Of a stretch of 64,000 nucleotides of DNA, positions 43,051 through 52,796 are shown one piece after another. The DNA is taken from positions 62,001 to 126,000 of the forward strand of contig NZ_QGGW01000001.1 of assembly GCF_003148775.1 (NCBI RefSeq), in the 5' to 3' direction. The DNA comes from Roseicyclus mahoneyensis (lineage in GTDB: Bacteria > Pseudomonadota > Alphaproteobacteria > Rhodobacterales > Rhodobacteraceae). A program made the translations under genes and the position numbers. Numbering within the stretch: position 1 is the first letter of the stretch; the number at the start of each line of letters is the position of its first letter. The notes under the pieces are model-generated. The model had not been told where the DNA came from, ran no database searches, and was given only the letters and a program-made list of their open reading frames with translations.

Positions 43051-44499
43051 ATGCTGGACCTGCGACCCGTCGGATATGTGCTTGGGCTTCTGACCGTGGT
43101 CATGGGGGTGATGATGCTGTTCCCCATGGCGCTCGATCTGGGGGACGGGAATCGCAACTGGCAGGCTTTCGCCGTCTCGGCCGCCGTCGCCGTGGCACTG
43201 GGGGGCAGTGTTGCGCTTGCCTCGGCCAATTTCGACCTGCGCGGGATGAGCGTGCGCGAGGCCTTTTTGTTGACCACCTCCACCTGGGTGGTGCTGCCCA
43301 TGGTGGGGGCGATCCCCCTGATGCTGGGCGCGCCCGACGTGTCGGTGACCGACGCCTATTTCGAGGCGGTCTCGGGCATGACCACCACGGGCGCCACCGT
43401 CTTTCCCAGTCTCGATGACCTGCCGCGGGGCGTGCACCTGTGGCGCGGCATCTTGCAATGGCTGGGCGGCCTCGGGATCGTGATCGTGGCGCTGTTGTTC
43501 TTGCCGGTGATGCGGGTGGGGGGCATGCAGTTCTTTCGCTCGGAAGGGTTCGACACGCTGGGCAAGGTTCTGCCGCGCACCATCGACATCTCGCGCGGGC
43601 TGATTTTGGCCTATGTGGTGCTGACACTGGCCTGTGCCATTACCTATGGCGCGCTTGGCTTGGAGTGGTACGAGGCGACCGTCCACGCCCTGACCACGCT
43701 GTCCACGGGCGGGTTTTCGACTACGGACCAGAGTTTCGCGGCCTTTTCCGGCCCCGCGGAATATGCGGCGGTGGTGTTCATGATCCTTGCCTCGGTGCCT
43801 TTCATCCGCTTCATCCAGTTCGCAAACGGCAACCGCTTGGCGCTGTTGCGCGACGTACAGGTGCGGGCTTTCCTGCGCTGGATGGCCTATGGTGTCGCCG
43901 CGATTGTCCTGTGGCGGGTGCTGGTGCTGGGTCATGAGGTCGAACCGGCCTTGCGCGAAAGCACCTTCAACCTCGTCACGATCTGGACCGGCACGGGCTA
44001 TGGCAGCGCGGATGTGACATCTTGGGGCAGCTTTGCCTTCGGCGTCTTGTTCGTGGCGGGGCTGATCGGGGGCTGCACGGCGTCGACGGGCTGTTCGGTC
44101 AAGGTGTTCCGCTATCTGGTGCTGAAAGAGGCGATGCTGAACCAGCTGCGCATCCTTGTCAGCCCGCGCACGGTGACGGTGCCCCGGCTGGACGGGCGGC
44201 CCATCGAGCAAGACGTGATCGATTCGGTGATGACCTTCACCGTCCTGTTCTTTCTGACCATGGGGGTGGTGGCCGTGGCCCTGTCGCTGACCGGGCTTGC
44301 GACGCAGACCGCGATCACGGCAGCCTGGACCTCGGTCGCCAATGTCGGTCCCGCCTTCGGTCCCGAGGTCGGGCCGACGGGTGCCATGGACGCGTTCCCC
44401 ACGGCGGCCAAGTGGATCATGATCTTCGCCATGCTGGTCGGGCGGCTGGAACTGCTGGCGGTCTTTGTCCTGTTCACCGCGGCCTTCTGGCGCGGCTAA
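43051..44499 (+). CDS. trkH: TrkH-family potassium uptake protein
   Basis: The product has 482 residues with many membrane segments and the repeated pore motifs of the TrkH/KtrB superfamily: SGMTTTGAT near residue 110, TLSTGGFST around 220, TGTGYGS around 315 and the VANVGPAFG segment near 430. It should form the K+-translocating channel partner of a cytoplasmic TrkA/KtrA regulator, not present in the window. The ATG at 43051 gives a normal membrane-protein N-terminus. Its end overlaps the converging flavoprotein gene by 4 bp. Confidence 0.92.
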   Translation: MLDLRPVGYVLGLLTVVMGVMMLFPMALDLGDGNRNWQAFAVSAAVAVALGGSVALASANFDLRGMSVREAFLLTTSTWVVLPMVGAIPLMLGAPDVSVTDAYFEAVSGMTTTGATVFPSLDDLPRGVHLWRGILQWLGGLGIVIVALLFLPVMRVGGMQFFRSEGFDTLGKVLPRTIDISRGLILAYVVLTLACAITYGALGLEWYEATVHALTTLSTGGFSTTDQSFAAFSGPAEYAAVVFMILASVPFIRFIQFANGNRLALLRDVQVRAFLRWMAYGVAAIVLWRVLVLGHEVEPALRESTFNLVTIWTGTGYGSADVTSWGSFAFGVLFVAGLIGGCTASTGCSVKVFRYLVLKEAMLNQLRILVSPRTVTVPRLDGRPIEQDVIDSVMTFTVLFFLTMGVVAVALSLTGLATQTAITAAWTSVANVGPAFGPEVGPTGAMDAFPTAAKWIMIFAMLVGRLELLAVFVLFTAAFWRG

Positions 44500-45686
44500 G
44501 CCGCCGCGATGGCCCGGCCCGCCGCCACGCCCGAGGCCCAGGCCCATTGGAAGTTGTAGCCGCCCAGCCAACCGGTGACATCGAGCGCTTCGCCGATGAC
44601 ATGGAGGCCGGGCAGGATCTGGCTTTCCATCGTGCGGGAATTGATCTTGTCGGTCGCAACGCCGCCCAAGGTCACCTCGGCGGTGCGGTAGCCCTCGGAG
44701 GAGGTGGGGGTGAGCTGCCAGTCCGACAGCCGTCGCGCCAGATCGCGCAAGCTGACATCCGACTGATCGGCAAGGTTGCCGGTGACGCCCCAGGCCTCGG
44801 CCAGATGACGGGCCAGCGCGCGCGGCACCAGATCGGCCAGAACGGTCGCGGTGGCCTTGCCGCCGCCCACGGTGCGGCGCGCGCGCAGCTGGTCGTAAAG
44901 GTCGAGTTCGGGGCGGAGCCGGACCGATAGCTGGTCGCCCTCGCGCCAGAAGGACGAGATCTGCAAGATGGCGGGCCCCGACAGGCCGCGATGGGTGAAG
45001 AGCATGGCCTCGTCGAAGGCCGCCCCGTTGCAGGTGACGCGCGTGTCTACGGCGGTGCCCGCAAGCGCGGCAAAGACCGTCTTTTGCGCCTCGTCGAAGG
45101 TCAGAGGCACCAGCGCGGGCCGGGTCTCGGTCACGCGGTGGCCGAACTGTTCGGCGATGCGGTAGGCCAGCCCTGTGGCCCCCATCTTGGGGATCGACTT
45201 GCCCCCCGTGGCGAGCACGAGGTGATCGGCGGTGACGGTCATGCGGGCACCCTCGCGGGTCAGCGTCGCATGAAACCGGCCGTCGCGGTGGGCTATGTCC
45301 TCCACGCTGGTCTGTAGCCACAGCCCGGCGCCCCCCATTTCGGCGCGCAGCATGGCGATGATGTCCTTGGCCGAGCGGTCGCAGAAGAGCTGGCCGAGCG
45401 TCTTTTCATGCCAGGGGATGGCGTGGCGCGCGACGAGATCGAGGAAATCCCAAGGCGTGTATCGGCTGAGCGCGGATTTGGCGAAATGCGGGTTTTCCGA
45501 CAGGAAGTTGCCGGACCCCGTGTGCAGATTGGTAAAATTGCACCGCCCGCCGCCCGAGATGCGGATCTTTTCGCCCGGTGCCTTTGCGTGGTCGATGACC
45601 AGAGTGCCGGGGCCGCTATGGGCCGCGCACATCATGCCCGCAGCCCCCGCGCCGAGGATCAGGCTTTTGAAATGGGTGTCAGGCAT
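44496..45686 (-). CDS. HI0933/BaiN-like NAD(P)/FAD-dependent oxidoreductase
   Basis: The product has 396 residues. It has the N-terminal FAD motif GAGAAGMMCA, the family segment GEKIRISGGGRCNFTN and GGKSIPKMGATG, and a C-terminal FAD segment with HVIGEALDVTGWLGGYNFQWAWASG. The family (aminoacetone oxidase-like, BaiN) is found widely without a firmly known physiological substrate. It is transcribed towards trkH, and the two genes overlap by 4 bp at their ends. Confidence 0.88.
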   Translation of the reverse strand: MPDTHFKSLILGAGAAGMMCAAHSGPGTLVIDHAKAPGEKIRISGGGRCNFTNLHTGSGNFLSENPHFAKSALSRYTPWDFLDLVARHAIPWHEKTLGQLFCDRSAKDIIAMLRAEMGGAGLWLQTSVEDIAHRDGRFHATLTREGARMTVTADHLVLATGGKSIPKMGATGLAYRIAEQFGHRVTETRPALVPLTFDEAQKTVFAALAGTAVDTRVTCNGAAFDEAMLFTHRGLSGPAILQISSFWREGDQLSVRLRPELDLYDQLRARRTVGGGKATATVLADLVPRALARHLAEAWGVTGNLADQSDVSLRDLARRLSDWQLTPTSSEGYRTAEVTLGGVATDKINSRTMESQILPGLHVIGEALDVTGWLGGYNFQWAWASGVAAGRAIAAA

Positions 45687-45819
45687 CGGGCCCTGTCATG
45701 GTCTTGCACAGGCTTCGCTGTCGCCCGGGCGCGCCCCGCTGACGCGGGGCGCGCCCCTGTGGCCTCGGGCAGGCCCCCCGCAAGCGGAGGCGACCTTGGC
45801 GGGTGCGGGAGCCTCCGGC

Positions 45820-45844
45820 GGGGATATTTTTGAAACGAAGAAGC
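45820..45844 (+). repeat. Intergenic ATATTT..GAAA-type motif, copy 2
   Basis: The site reads GGGGATATTTTTGAAACGAA plus GAAG, following GC-rich inverted-repeat-like sequence (CCGCAAGCGG at 45778-45787 and GGAGCCTCC). It lies in the 172-bp gap between the flavoprotein and J-domain genes. It shares its core with sites at 25495, 52740 and 60829. Confidence 0.5.
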
Positions 45845-45858
45845 CGGGGCGGGCGCGA

Positions 45859-46488
45859 TCAATCGGCGAAATTGCGGCTGTCCTTGATCTGGTCCCAAGC
45901 CCAGACGACCTCTTGCAGGCGGTCCTCGTCGGAGCGGTCGCCGCCGTTCATGTCGGGGTGCAGGATCTTGATGAGCGCCTTGTAGCTCTTGCGGATCTCG
46001 GTCTTGGTCCAGCTGTCCTTGGCCTCGAGGATCTCGATCGCCTTGCGTTCGGTGGGGGGCAGCTTGCGCCCCGCCCCGCCCGAGCGCCCGGGGTTGCGCG
46101 TGGCGTTGCCGCCCAGCACCTGATGGGCGTCATCGACGCCAAGCCGCGCCCAGGCGCGTTCCTCGACCGATTTCTTGAAGGGCTTGGTGGGCCGGTCCCA
46201 GACCCGGTCGCGGTCAAGCTGCGCCTCCATCTCGGCCTCGGTGGTGCCGTCGAAGAAATTCCACTTGAGATTGTACTCGCGCACATGCTCGCGGCAGAAC
46301 CACTTGTACTCCTCGAGGTTGTCGGGGCTTTTGGGCGCACGGTACTGGCCCGTTTCCTCACAGCCTTCGGCCTCGCAGACACGCTGCGAGGTTTCGAACG
46401 CGCCCGACATGCCGCGGCGGCCGGTGCGTCGTTTCTTCTTGTCCGTCGACACCCGGAGGTCGAAATTGAACGGGTCCTTGCTGGTCAT
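45859..46488 (-). CDS. J-domain protein with N-terminal zinc-finger-like region
   Basis: The product has 209 residues. The N-terminal part has Cys/His residues in a CEAEGCEETG..WFCREHV pattern that could bind a metal. The last 70 residues form a J-domain with KSYKALIKILHPDMNGGD, including the catalytic HPD that stimulates DnaK ATPase. It is therefore a DnaK co-chaperone of type III, possibly specialised. It is divergent from the BolA gene, with 76 bp between them. Confidence 0.88.
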   Translation of the reverse strand: MTSKDPFNFDLRVSTDKKKRRTGRRGMSGAFETSQRVCEAEGCEETGQYRAPKSPDNLEEYKWFCREHVREYNLKWNFFDGTTEAEMEAQLDRDRVWDRPTKPFKKSVEERAWARLGVDDAHQVLGGNATRNPGRSGGAGRKLPPTERKAIEILEAKDSWTKTEIRKSYKALIKILHPDMNGGDRSDEDRLQEVVWAWDQIKDSRNFAD

Positions 46489-46564
46489 CGCGTTCCCCTT
46501 TTCGACTCGGAAGCGTGAGTTTAGGGTTTTGGGCGGTAAGTTGAAGAGGAAAGAGGGGAAAATC

Positions 46565-46822
46565 GTGACGCGGGCAGAGAAAATCGAGCAGCGCCTGCAG
46601 GAGGCGTTTCAGCCCCGGGTTCTGGAAGTGGTCGACGACAGCGAGCGGCATCGCGGTCATGGAGGCTATCAGGACGGCGGGCAGAGCCATTTCAACGTGA
46701 CGATCGCGGCCGATGGCTTTGCAGGCATGAGCCGGATCGCGCGGCACCGGGCGGTTCACGCGGCGCTGGGCCGTGATCTGGTGGCCGAGATCCATGCGCT
46801 GGCGCTGACCATCAGCGACTAG
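46565..46822 (+). CDS. BolA-family protein
   Basis: The product has 85 residues of the BolA fold. It has the conserved GHGGYQDGGQSHFNVTI, a variant of the usual HxxHxG motif region, and the helix-turn GMSRIARHRAVHAALG followed by IHALALTI. BolA proteins pair with monothiol glutaredoxins in iron-sulfur cluster handling. GTG at 46565 is preceded by GAGGGG. Upstream in-frame sequence shows no family similarity and was excluded. Confidence 0.88.
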   Translation: MTRAEKIEQRLQEAFQPRVLEVVDDSERHRGHGGYQDGGQSHFNVTIAADGFAGMSRIARHRAVHAALGRDLVAEIHALALTISD

Positions 46823-46832
46823 GCCGGGCTGT

Positions 46833-47219
46833 TCAGGGCTTGCGTGTCGGGCCTGGGCCTGCAGGTGGGTCCTCGGGATCGGCGAAGAGATTGACCAGCG
46901 CGGGCGGGGCGGTGTCGTCGTCCTCCTCGTCCTGGGGGGGAAGGCGCCTGCGTGTCGCACGGGCCGCGGCAGGATCGGGCTGGTCTTGCGGCAACGCGCG
47001 CTGGAAGATCAGGATGTTGCGATAAACGGTCGTCTTCGACGTCAGGCCGGTGCGCACCTCTTCGGGAAGGGTGTCGGCGCGCAGGTAGGACCAACCGTCG
47101 CGCCCCATCTCGTTGAGGACGTCCTCGAGGGTGGCGGCGAACGTGGCAGCCCCTTTCAGGCCCTTCTGCTTGAGAGCCTTTTCGGGGGCAGGGACAAGCT
47201 TGTACTCGTAGCGCGGCAT
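46833..47219 (-). CDS. DUF4177-like protein
   Basis: The product has 128 residues. It begins MPRYEYKLVPAPEKALKQKG, and GWSYLRADTLP with FQRAL fit the small DUF4177 domain. The C-terminal third is Asp/Glu/Pro-rich and probably disordered. Function is unknown. It converges with the BolA gene and lies about 100 bp from gatB on the same strand. Confidence 0.75.
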   Translation of the reverse strand: MPRYEYKLVPAPEKALKQKGLKGAATFAATLEDVLNEMGRDGWSYLRADTLPEEVRTGLTSKTTVYRNILIFQRALPQDQPDPAAARATRRRLPPQDEEDDDTAPPALVNLFADPEDPPAGPGPTRKP

Positions 47220-47318
47220 GACGGCTCCTTGCGGCTTGGCTTCGGTTTAGCCGGGGCACGCGGGGCCGGGCAAGGGGAGAGGGCCGTGATGCGAAGGGGG
47301 CGTGTCCCCGAGGGCAGG

Positions 47319-48845
47319 TCAGAGCCCCAGTTTCGCCGTCACGATCTCGTTCACGGCCGCCGGGTTAGCGCGGCCCTCCGTGGCCTTCATCACCTGACCC
47401 ACGAACCAGCCAGCGAGCTTGGGGTTGGCGCGGGCCTTTTCGACCTGCGCGGGGTTCTCGGCGATGATGGCGTCGACGGCGGCCTCGATGGCGCCGGTAT
47501 CCGTCACCTGTTTCATCCCGCGGGCTTCGACGATCTGCGCGGGGTCGCCGCCTTCGGTGTAGACGATCTCGAACAGGTCCTTGGCGATCTTGCCCGAGAT
47601 GTCGCCCGATTTGATCAGCCCGATGATGCCGCCAAGCTGGGCAGGCGTGACGGGGGAGGCGGTGATGGCGTGCTCTTCCTTTTTCAGGCGGCCGAACAAC
47701 TCGTTGATGACCCAGTTGGCAGCCAGCTTGCCGCTGTCCGTTTCGGGACCGGCCTCGGCCACCACGGCCTCGAAATAATGGGCGGCGTCGAGGTCTGCCG
47801 TCAGCACGCTCGCGTCATAATCCGACAAGCCGTAATCGCCGATGAAGCGGGCCTTTTTCGCATCAGGCAGTTCGGGAAGGGCGTCCTTGATGTCGTCGAC
47901 CCAAGCCTGTTCGATTTCCAGCGGCAACAGGTCGGGATCGGGGAAGTAGCGGTAATCATGCGCTTCTTCCTTGGAGCGCATGGATCGCGTCTCGCCCTTG
48001 TCGGGGTCATAGAGACGGGTTTCCTGCAAGATGCTGCCGCCCGCCTCAAGGATGGCGATCTGGCGGCGCGCCTCATGGTCGATGGCGTGTTGGATGAAGC
48101 GCATGGAGTTCATGTTCTTGATCTCGCAGCGCGTGCCGAGATGCGAGAAATCTTGCGTCTCTTGATATTTCTCGTATTGGCCGGGGCGGCAGACCGAGAC
48201 GTTCACGTCGGCGCGCAGGTTGCCGTTTTGCATATTGCCGTCGCAGGTGCCCAGATAGAGCATGATCTGGCGGAGTTTGGCGACATAGGCCGCCGCCTCC
48301 TCCGGCCCGCGGATATCGGGGCGGCTGACAATCTCCATCAGCGCCACGCCGGTGCGGTTGAGGTCGACAAAGCTGAGGGCCGGGTCCATGTCGTGGATCG
48401 ACTTGCCCGCGTCTTGTTCGAGATGGATGCGTTCGATCCGCACGAGACGCGCGGTGCCGTCGCCCAGTTCGACCAGAACCTCGCCCTCGCCCACGATGGG
48501 GTGGTAGAGCTGGCTGATCTGGTAGCCCTGCGGCAGGTCGGGGTAGAAGTAGTTCTTGCGATCGAAGGCCGAGGTCAGGTTGATCTGCGCCTTCAGACCC
48601 AGGCCGGTGCGCACGGCCTGCGCCACGCAAAACTCGTTGATGACGGGCAGCATGCCGGGCATGCCGGCGTCCACGAAGGCGACGTTGGAATTGGGTTCCG
48701 ACCCGAACAGCGTCGAGGCACCGGAAAACAGCTTGGATTTCGACGAGACCTGGGCATGCACCTCCATGCCGATCACGAGTTCCCAGTCGTGTTTCGCGCC
48801 TGCGATCACCTTGGGTTTCGGGGTTTGGTAGGTCAGGTCGAGCAT
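47319..48845 (-). CDS. gatB: Asp/Glu-tRNA amidotransferase subunit B
   Basis: The product has 508 residues, typical GatB length. It shows [23 protein letters not shown] and the NLNRTG-like [22 protein letters not shown] and the C-terminal YqeY-like tail. GatB is the kinase subunit of GatCAB, which converts Glu-tRNA(Gln) or Asp-tRNA(Asn) to the amide form. gatA and gatC are not in the window. It begins at ATG 48845. Confidence 0.96.
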   Translation of the reverse strand: MLDLTYQTPKPKVIAGAKHDWELVIGMEVHAQVSSKSKLFSGASTLFGSEPNSNVAFVDAGMPGMLPVINEFCVAQAVRTGLGLKAQINLTSAFDRKNYFYPDLPQGYQISQLYHPIVGEGEVLVELGDGTARLVRIERIHLEQDAGKSIHDMDPALSFVDLNRTGVALMEIVSRPDIRGPEEAAAYVAKLRQIMLYLGTCDGNMQNGNLRADVNVSVCRPGQYEKYQETQDFSHLGTRCEIKNMNSMRFIQHAIDHEARRQIAILEAGGSILQETRLYDPDKGETRSMRSKEEAHDYRYFPDPDLLPLEIEQAWVDDIKDALPELPDAKKARFIGDYGLSDYDASVLTADLDAAHYFEAVVAEAGPETDSGKLAANWVINELFGRLKKEEHAITASPVTPAQLGGIIGLIKSGDISGKIAKDLFEIVYTEGGDPAQIVEARGMKQVTDTGAIEAAVDAIIAENPAQVEKARANPKLAGWFVGQVMKATEGRANPAAVNEIVTAKLGL

Positions 48846-48915
48846 GGGGGCCTCTCCGGCTGGCGTCGAGGGATCGTTTAGGTCAGCACAGGCAGGCGGG
48901 CAAGGGGGCGGGCGT

Positions 48916-49440
48916 TCAGCGGCGGAAGATCCGGCGCAGGTCCGCAAGGCTGTCGCGCTGGCGGTCTACCAGTCCGCCATGGGCGGCGGCCACCTCTTCC
49001 ACGACCGTCATCGGGGCAGCGAGAGCTTCGGGTCCCGAGAGCCGCATCAGCCGTTTGCCCAACCGCTGGACTGCGGGTTGGGGGCCGTTGCATTCATTGA
49101 CCAGCCAGTGCCCCATCACGAGGATCTCCTCGGCGGTTTTCAGGTCGACCTCGAGATGACGCTGCAAGGCGCGCAGGTGGTCGCCGCGCTGGTCGGCGGT
49201 GGCGGCGGCGCCAAGTTCCAAAAAGGCCACCGACAGCGCCCCTGCGGCCAGCACCGGGTCATCCACGCTGTCCACGGGGTGTTCGTTGTAGCGACGGCGA
49301 AAGCCGAAACGCCGCGCTGCCGACACGACGTCGCCGGCCAGATCGGCCAGGTCCTTGGCGGCATTGGCAGCCATGCGCGCGCGATAGATCCAGAAGGCCA
49401 CGCCACCCACAAGGGCCAGGGCTGCTATCAAGATATGCAT
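48916..49440 (-). CDS. Membrane-anchored helical protein of unknown function
   Basis: The product has about 174 residues: an N-terminal membrane segment ([20 protein letters not shown]) and a helical body with [20 protein letters not shown] and [17 protein letters not shown]. The body vaguely resembles small helical bundle regulators such as TerB, but the match is weak. It is encoded 70 bp upstream of gatB on the same strand. The interval 49441-49675 holds no recognisable gene. Confidence 0.65.
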   Translation of the reverse strand: MHILIAALALVGGVAFWIYRARMAANAAKDLADLAGDVVSAARRFGFRRRYNEHPVDSVDDPVLAAGALSVAFLELGAAATADQRGDHLRALQRHLEVDLKTAEEILVMGHWLVNECNGPQPAVQRLGKRLMRLSGPEALAAPMTVVEEVAAAHGGLVDRQRDSLADLRRIFRR

Positions 49441-49675
49441 CGCACTCACTCACACACTCGGAACCGACAGGCCTTTCGGATGCCCGCGGTCGGGCGCGCC
49501 CGTCAAGCCGCAAGTCGCCCGGTCCGACACCACTTAGGCTGCCCTGTGGCCCGGGTGCCGCGCTGAGTTCATCGGCAATAAGCCGCGCAAATCGGGCCCC
49601 TCGCGCCAGAAAGCTTGCCGCACCGGGACCGGACGGGCACTTGGGCGCGTCTGAAATGGATTTTGAGGTCTCCCT

Positions 49676-50284
49676 GTGGGGGTTAAAGTAAAGGCTGCCG
49701 GTGTGGCGGCGATCTGTGTGGCGGCTCTGACGAGCTGTGGAATGGTGCCCAGCATGAGCGCGCGCAACGCGCCCGAAGACGGGTACGTGATGCGCTGGTC
49801 GCATGTGCCGGCCTCGGCCGAGTGGGAACAGGCGGGCTTCGCCGCATTGGACACCCATGCCGCCGTGCTGCCCGATCTCGTGCCCGCCGATATCGAGGCT
49901 TGGTGCCCCGGCTACCCAGATGCCACAGAGCCCGAGCGCGAGGCCTTCTGGCTTGGCCTCCTGTCGGCATTGGCGCGCCATGAAAGCACCTGGAACGAGC
50001 AGGCGGTAGGCGGAGGCGGGCGTTGGTTCGGCCTCGTCCAGATCAGCCCCGCGACGGCACGGCATTACGGCTGCGCCGCCACCAGTGGTCAGGCCTTGCT
50101 CGATGGGTCGGCCAATGTCAGCTGCGCGCTGCGGATCTGGGCCACGACCGTTTCGCGGGACGGCGTGATCTCTCAAGGTACGCGCGGTGTTGCCGCCGAT
50201 TGGGGCCCGCTGCATCCCAGCCAGGCCAGCAAGCGCGAGGAAATGCGCGCCTGGGTGAGCCAGCAGCCCTACTGTCAGGGCTGA
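49676..50284 (+). CDS. Lysozyme-like (SLT) lipoprotein, paralogue 1
   Basis: The product has 202 residues with a lipoprotein leader and cysteine in TSCG (about residue 21). The core has ARHESTWNEQAVGGGGRWFGLVQISPATARHYGC, typical of lytic transglycosylase SLT domains, with the catalytic Glu in HEST and the GLxQI segment. It starts with GTG and ends 101 bp before a second copy at 50386. Such enzymes cleave peptidoglycan to 1,6-anhydromuropeptides. Confidence 0.85.
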   Translation: MGVKVKAAGVAAICVAALTSCGMVPSMSARNAPEDGYVMRWSHVPASAEWEQAGFAALDTHAAVLPDLVPADIEAWCPGYPDATEPEREAFWLGLLSALARHESTWNEQAVGGGGRWFGLVQISPATARHYGCAATSGQALLDGSANVSCALRIWATTVSRDGVISQGTRGVAADWGPLHPSQASKREEMRAWVSQQPYCQG

Positions 50285-50385
50285 AGGCACCCCCGCGGGC
50301 CCGAGAGTCGGTCTCGCGTTTTCCTTGCCAAACCCGCCTCTCGCGGGCAAAGTCGCTGGGTGTGCGCCACCTGGGGAGGAGACGC

Positions 50386-51312
50386 TTGCCACGATCGGGC
50401 GTTTTCATCGCTCTTGGTCTTGTCCTGTTCGGGCCAGGGTCCGGGACAGTGTCTTCGGCGCAGGACCTGCAGGACCAGTCTTCCGGCTCCCCGCTCGAGG
50501 GATCGGTCGTTGTGACCTTTGCGGGGATGCAATCGTTTGACCTGGACCTCGACCCCGATCCGTCTCTGGCGGCACATCTGCCCGTGCCCCGTCCGGCCGA
50601 AGCCCCCGACAGTCATAGCCCGCTTGCCCCCGTGCGCAGCCTGCGTCCGCGCCTGCGCGAGACTTGGGCCATTCCGCGGCTCAGGTGGGATGATCATCCG
50701 CGCGGCGCGCGCTGGACGGGTGCCGTGATGGGGGCGCTGCGCAGCCATGGGGCACCGCTTCTCGATGTGGTCCCGCGCGACATCGCGGCCTGGTGTCCCG
50801 GTTATCCGCAGGCCGATCCCGGGCAGCGCGCGGCCTTTTGGGCGGGGCTCGTTTCGACGCTGGCCTGGCATGAAAGCACCCATGATCCCCGTGCCGTGGG
50901 CGGCGGGGGTCAATGGTTCGGGTTGATGCAGATCGCGCCCGGCACGGCGCGCTGGCGCAATTGCGCGGTGCAGACCGGCGAGGCGTTGCTTGATGGGCCG
51001 GCAAACCTGAGCTGCGGCATCCGGATCATGGCCGCGACCGTACCGCGCGACGGTGTTGTCGCCGAGGGCATGCGCGGGCTGGCAGCCGACTGGGGGCCGT
51101 TCCATTCCCCCCGCAAGCGCGAAGACATGCGCGACTGGGTCCGCTCGCAAGACTATTGTCTGCCGCGCCGCCGCCCCATCCTGCGCCCCGAAGGTTTGGG
51201 CACGATGAGGCACCCGGTCGCGGTCTCGGCCAGCATTGTCCGCCCGGTGCCACGACCCTCCCAGGCGCCGGTCCACGACCCGACACGCGCGATGTTGGCC
51301 GCGGCGCGGTGA
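50386..51312 (+). CDS. Lysozyme-like (SLT) secreted protein, paralogue 2
   Basis: The product has 308 residues with a signal peptide (SGVFIALGLVLFGPGSGTV). A Pro-rich linker leads to an SLT-like domain with WHESTHDPRAVGGGGQWFGL and MQIAPGTARWRNC, clearly paralogous to the gene just upstream. The tail after DYCLPRR is Pro/Arg-rich. The best start is TTG 50386, preceded by GGAGGAG with 5 bp spacing; a GTG at 50362 lacks such a site. The tandem pair likely arose by duplication. Confidence 0.82.
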   Translation: MPRSGVFIALGLVLFGPGSGTVSSAQDLQDQSSGSPLEGSVVVTFAGMQSFDLDLDPDPSLAAHLPVPRPAEAPDSHSPLAPVRSLRPRLRETWAIPRLRWDDHPRGARWTGAVMGALRSHGAPLLDVVPRDIAAWCPGYPQADPGQRAAFWAGLVSTLAWHESTHDPRAVGGGGQWFGLMQIAPGTARWRNCAVQTGEALLDGPANLSCGIRIMAATVPRDGVVAEGMRGLAADWGPFHSPRKREDMRDWVRSQDYCLPRRRPILRPEGLGTMRHPVAVSASIVRPVPRPSQAPVHDPTRAMLAAAR

Positions 51313-51325
51313 CCGGTCGCTGCGC

Positions 51326-51736
51326 TCAGGTGCTGCGCACCGCAATGCCACGGTCGGTCACGGCGCGGATCAGATCGAGCTGGCCCGGCGGCATGTCGAA
51401 GGGTATCGCCACCTCCGCACCGTCGTGCAGCACCAGCGTGACGCGTGACGCGCTCTCCTGATCCGTGACCCGGATGTGGGCAACGTCCTTGAAGGGCACA
51501 ACCCGGGTGCCATCCTCGGTCATCACGGTCAACCGTTCGTCGTCCATCCTGAGCCCGTAGACCGGGCTCAGGACCATCTGGTAAAAGCTGACCGCGAGCG
51601 CCGGGATAAGCAGCAGGAGCACGAAGCTCGGGGCTACGTTCCACAAGAAGGCGGCAAGCAACGTCAAACCGGCAAAGGCCATCATGCTCAACGCAAGGTT
51701 GCCGGGACGAAAGAGGGCGTCAAATCTGTTTTCCAT
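51326..51736 (-). CDS. Membrane protein with PH-like C-terminal domain
   Basis: The product has 136 residues: two membrane segments (LALSMMAFAGLTLLAAFLWN and FVLLLLIPALAVSFY) and a beta-rich C-terminal domain (LRMDDERLTVMTEDGTRVVPFKDV) resembling bacterial PH domains. It is encoded opposite to both neighbours. No function is known. Confidence 0.7.
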   Translation of the reverse strand: MENRFDALFRPGNLALSMMAFAGLTLLAAFLWNVAPSFVLLLLIPALAVSFYQMVLSPVYGLRMDDERLTVMTEDGTRVVPFKDVAHIRVTDQESASRVTLVLHDGAEVAIPFDMPPGQLDLIRAVTDRGIAVRST

Positions 51737-51968
51737 GCCGGCAGAAAAGCCTGCGATTGTGCCGGTTTTGGGACATTCGGGGGGCGGAGTGCCGGAGTTT
51801 TTGCGGCCGGTTCGCGACCCGACCGTCCACGGGGCGGACCCGGAGCAGCGCGCCCGAGCCCCGGGACCCTGCGGGACGGATACCAGAGCGTACGCCCGTC
51901 CCGGGTGTCTGGGCATCGGGGCTGCGCATTGCTAGTGTCAACTCATCAAACAGGGCGACGCGATCACG

Positions 51969-52739
51969 ATGGAACGGGCGACAGTGACGGGAATGGCGAT
52001 CGGGACAGCGTTCGCGACAGGTCCGAACCGGATCGTTGCCCTCGACCTCGCGCGGGCCATGGCGCTCATCGCGATGGCCGTGTTCCATTTCGTGTTCGAT
52101 CTGGAGCTCTTCGGCGTGGTGGCGCCCGGCACCACGATGCGGCCGGGCTGGCGTTGGCTGGCCTATCTGACGGCAGGGTCCTTTCTGTTCCTCGCCGGGG
52201 TCAGCCTGTGGCTTGCGCATGGCCGGGCCATCCGATGGCGCGGCTTCTGGCGGCGATTCGCGATGATCGCGGCGGCGGCGCTGGCGATCACGGCCGCGAC
52301 CTTTCTGGCGATGCGCGAGGCCTTCATCTTTTTCGGCATCCTGCATTGCATCGCCGCCGCAAGCCTGCTCGGGCTGGCCTGTCTCAGGTTGCCCGCGCCG
52401 CTACTCGCGGGTTTGGGCGTCGCGGTGATCTGGCTGCCGCAGGTCCTCCGCTTCGAGGCGCTGAACCCGCCATGGATGTGGTGGACGGGCTTGCAGGCCA
52501 TCGGCGTGCGGTCCGTCGACTATGTGCCGCTCTTTCCGTGGTTCGGGCCGGTCCTCTTCGGCATCGCGGCGGCGCGCGTCATGGCGGGCCGAGGCGGATG
52601 GGACAGGCTGGCGCGCTGGCAGGCCCCGCGTGCCGCCCGCTGGCTGGCCTTGCCCGGGCGCCACAGCCTTGCCGTCTACCTGATCCACCAGCCGGTGCTG
52701 ATCGCGCTGATCTGGCTGGCGACGACCATCGCGGACTGA
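51969..52739 (+). CDS. DUF1624-family heparan-alpha-glucosaminide acetyltransferase-like membrane protein
   Basis: The product has 256 residues with about seven membrane segments. It begins with IVALDLARAMALIAMAVFHFVFDL, where the His fits the catalytic position of the lysosomal HGSNAT family, and shows RWLAYLTAGSFLFLAGVSLW and GRHSLAVYLIHQPVLIALIW. Bacterial members probably move acetyl groups across the membrane to sugars; the acceptor is unknown. Confidence 0.85.
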   Translation: MERATVTGMAIGTAFATGPNRIVALDLARAMALIAMAVFHFVFDLELFGVVAPGTTMRPGWRWLAYLTAGSFLFLAGVSLWLAHGRAIRWRGFWRRFAMIAAAALAITAATFLAMREAFIFFGILHCIAAASLLGLACLRLPAPLLAGLGVAVIWLPQVLRFEALNPPWMWWTGLQAIGVRSVDYVPLFPWFGPVLFGIAAARVMAGRGGWDRLARWQAPRAARWLALPGRHSLAVYLIHQPVLIALIWLATTIAD

Positions 52740-52764
52740 GCCTTCATCTTTCCCCAAATATGCA
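52740..52764 (-). repeat. Intergenic ATATTT..GAAA-type motif, copy 3
   Basis: Read on the minus strand the site is GCATATTTGGGGAAAGATGA plus AGG. It sits directly after the DUF1624 stop codon, between converging genes. The core matches sites at 25495, 45820 and 60829. Confidence 0.45.
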
Positions 52765-52796
52765 TGACCAGCCTGCCGCCTGCGCCCCGTCCGGGG

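Noticed and set aside
42967-45321. A 784-codon minus-strand frame opposite trkH and through the flavoprotein gene
   Set aside because: It is a low-complexity antisense/off-frame read of two well-supported genes; both real genes explain the region.
46986-48881. A 631-codon plus-strand frame opposite gatB
   Set aside because: gatB on the minus strand is unambiguous, and the antisense product has no recognisable domain.
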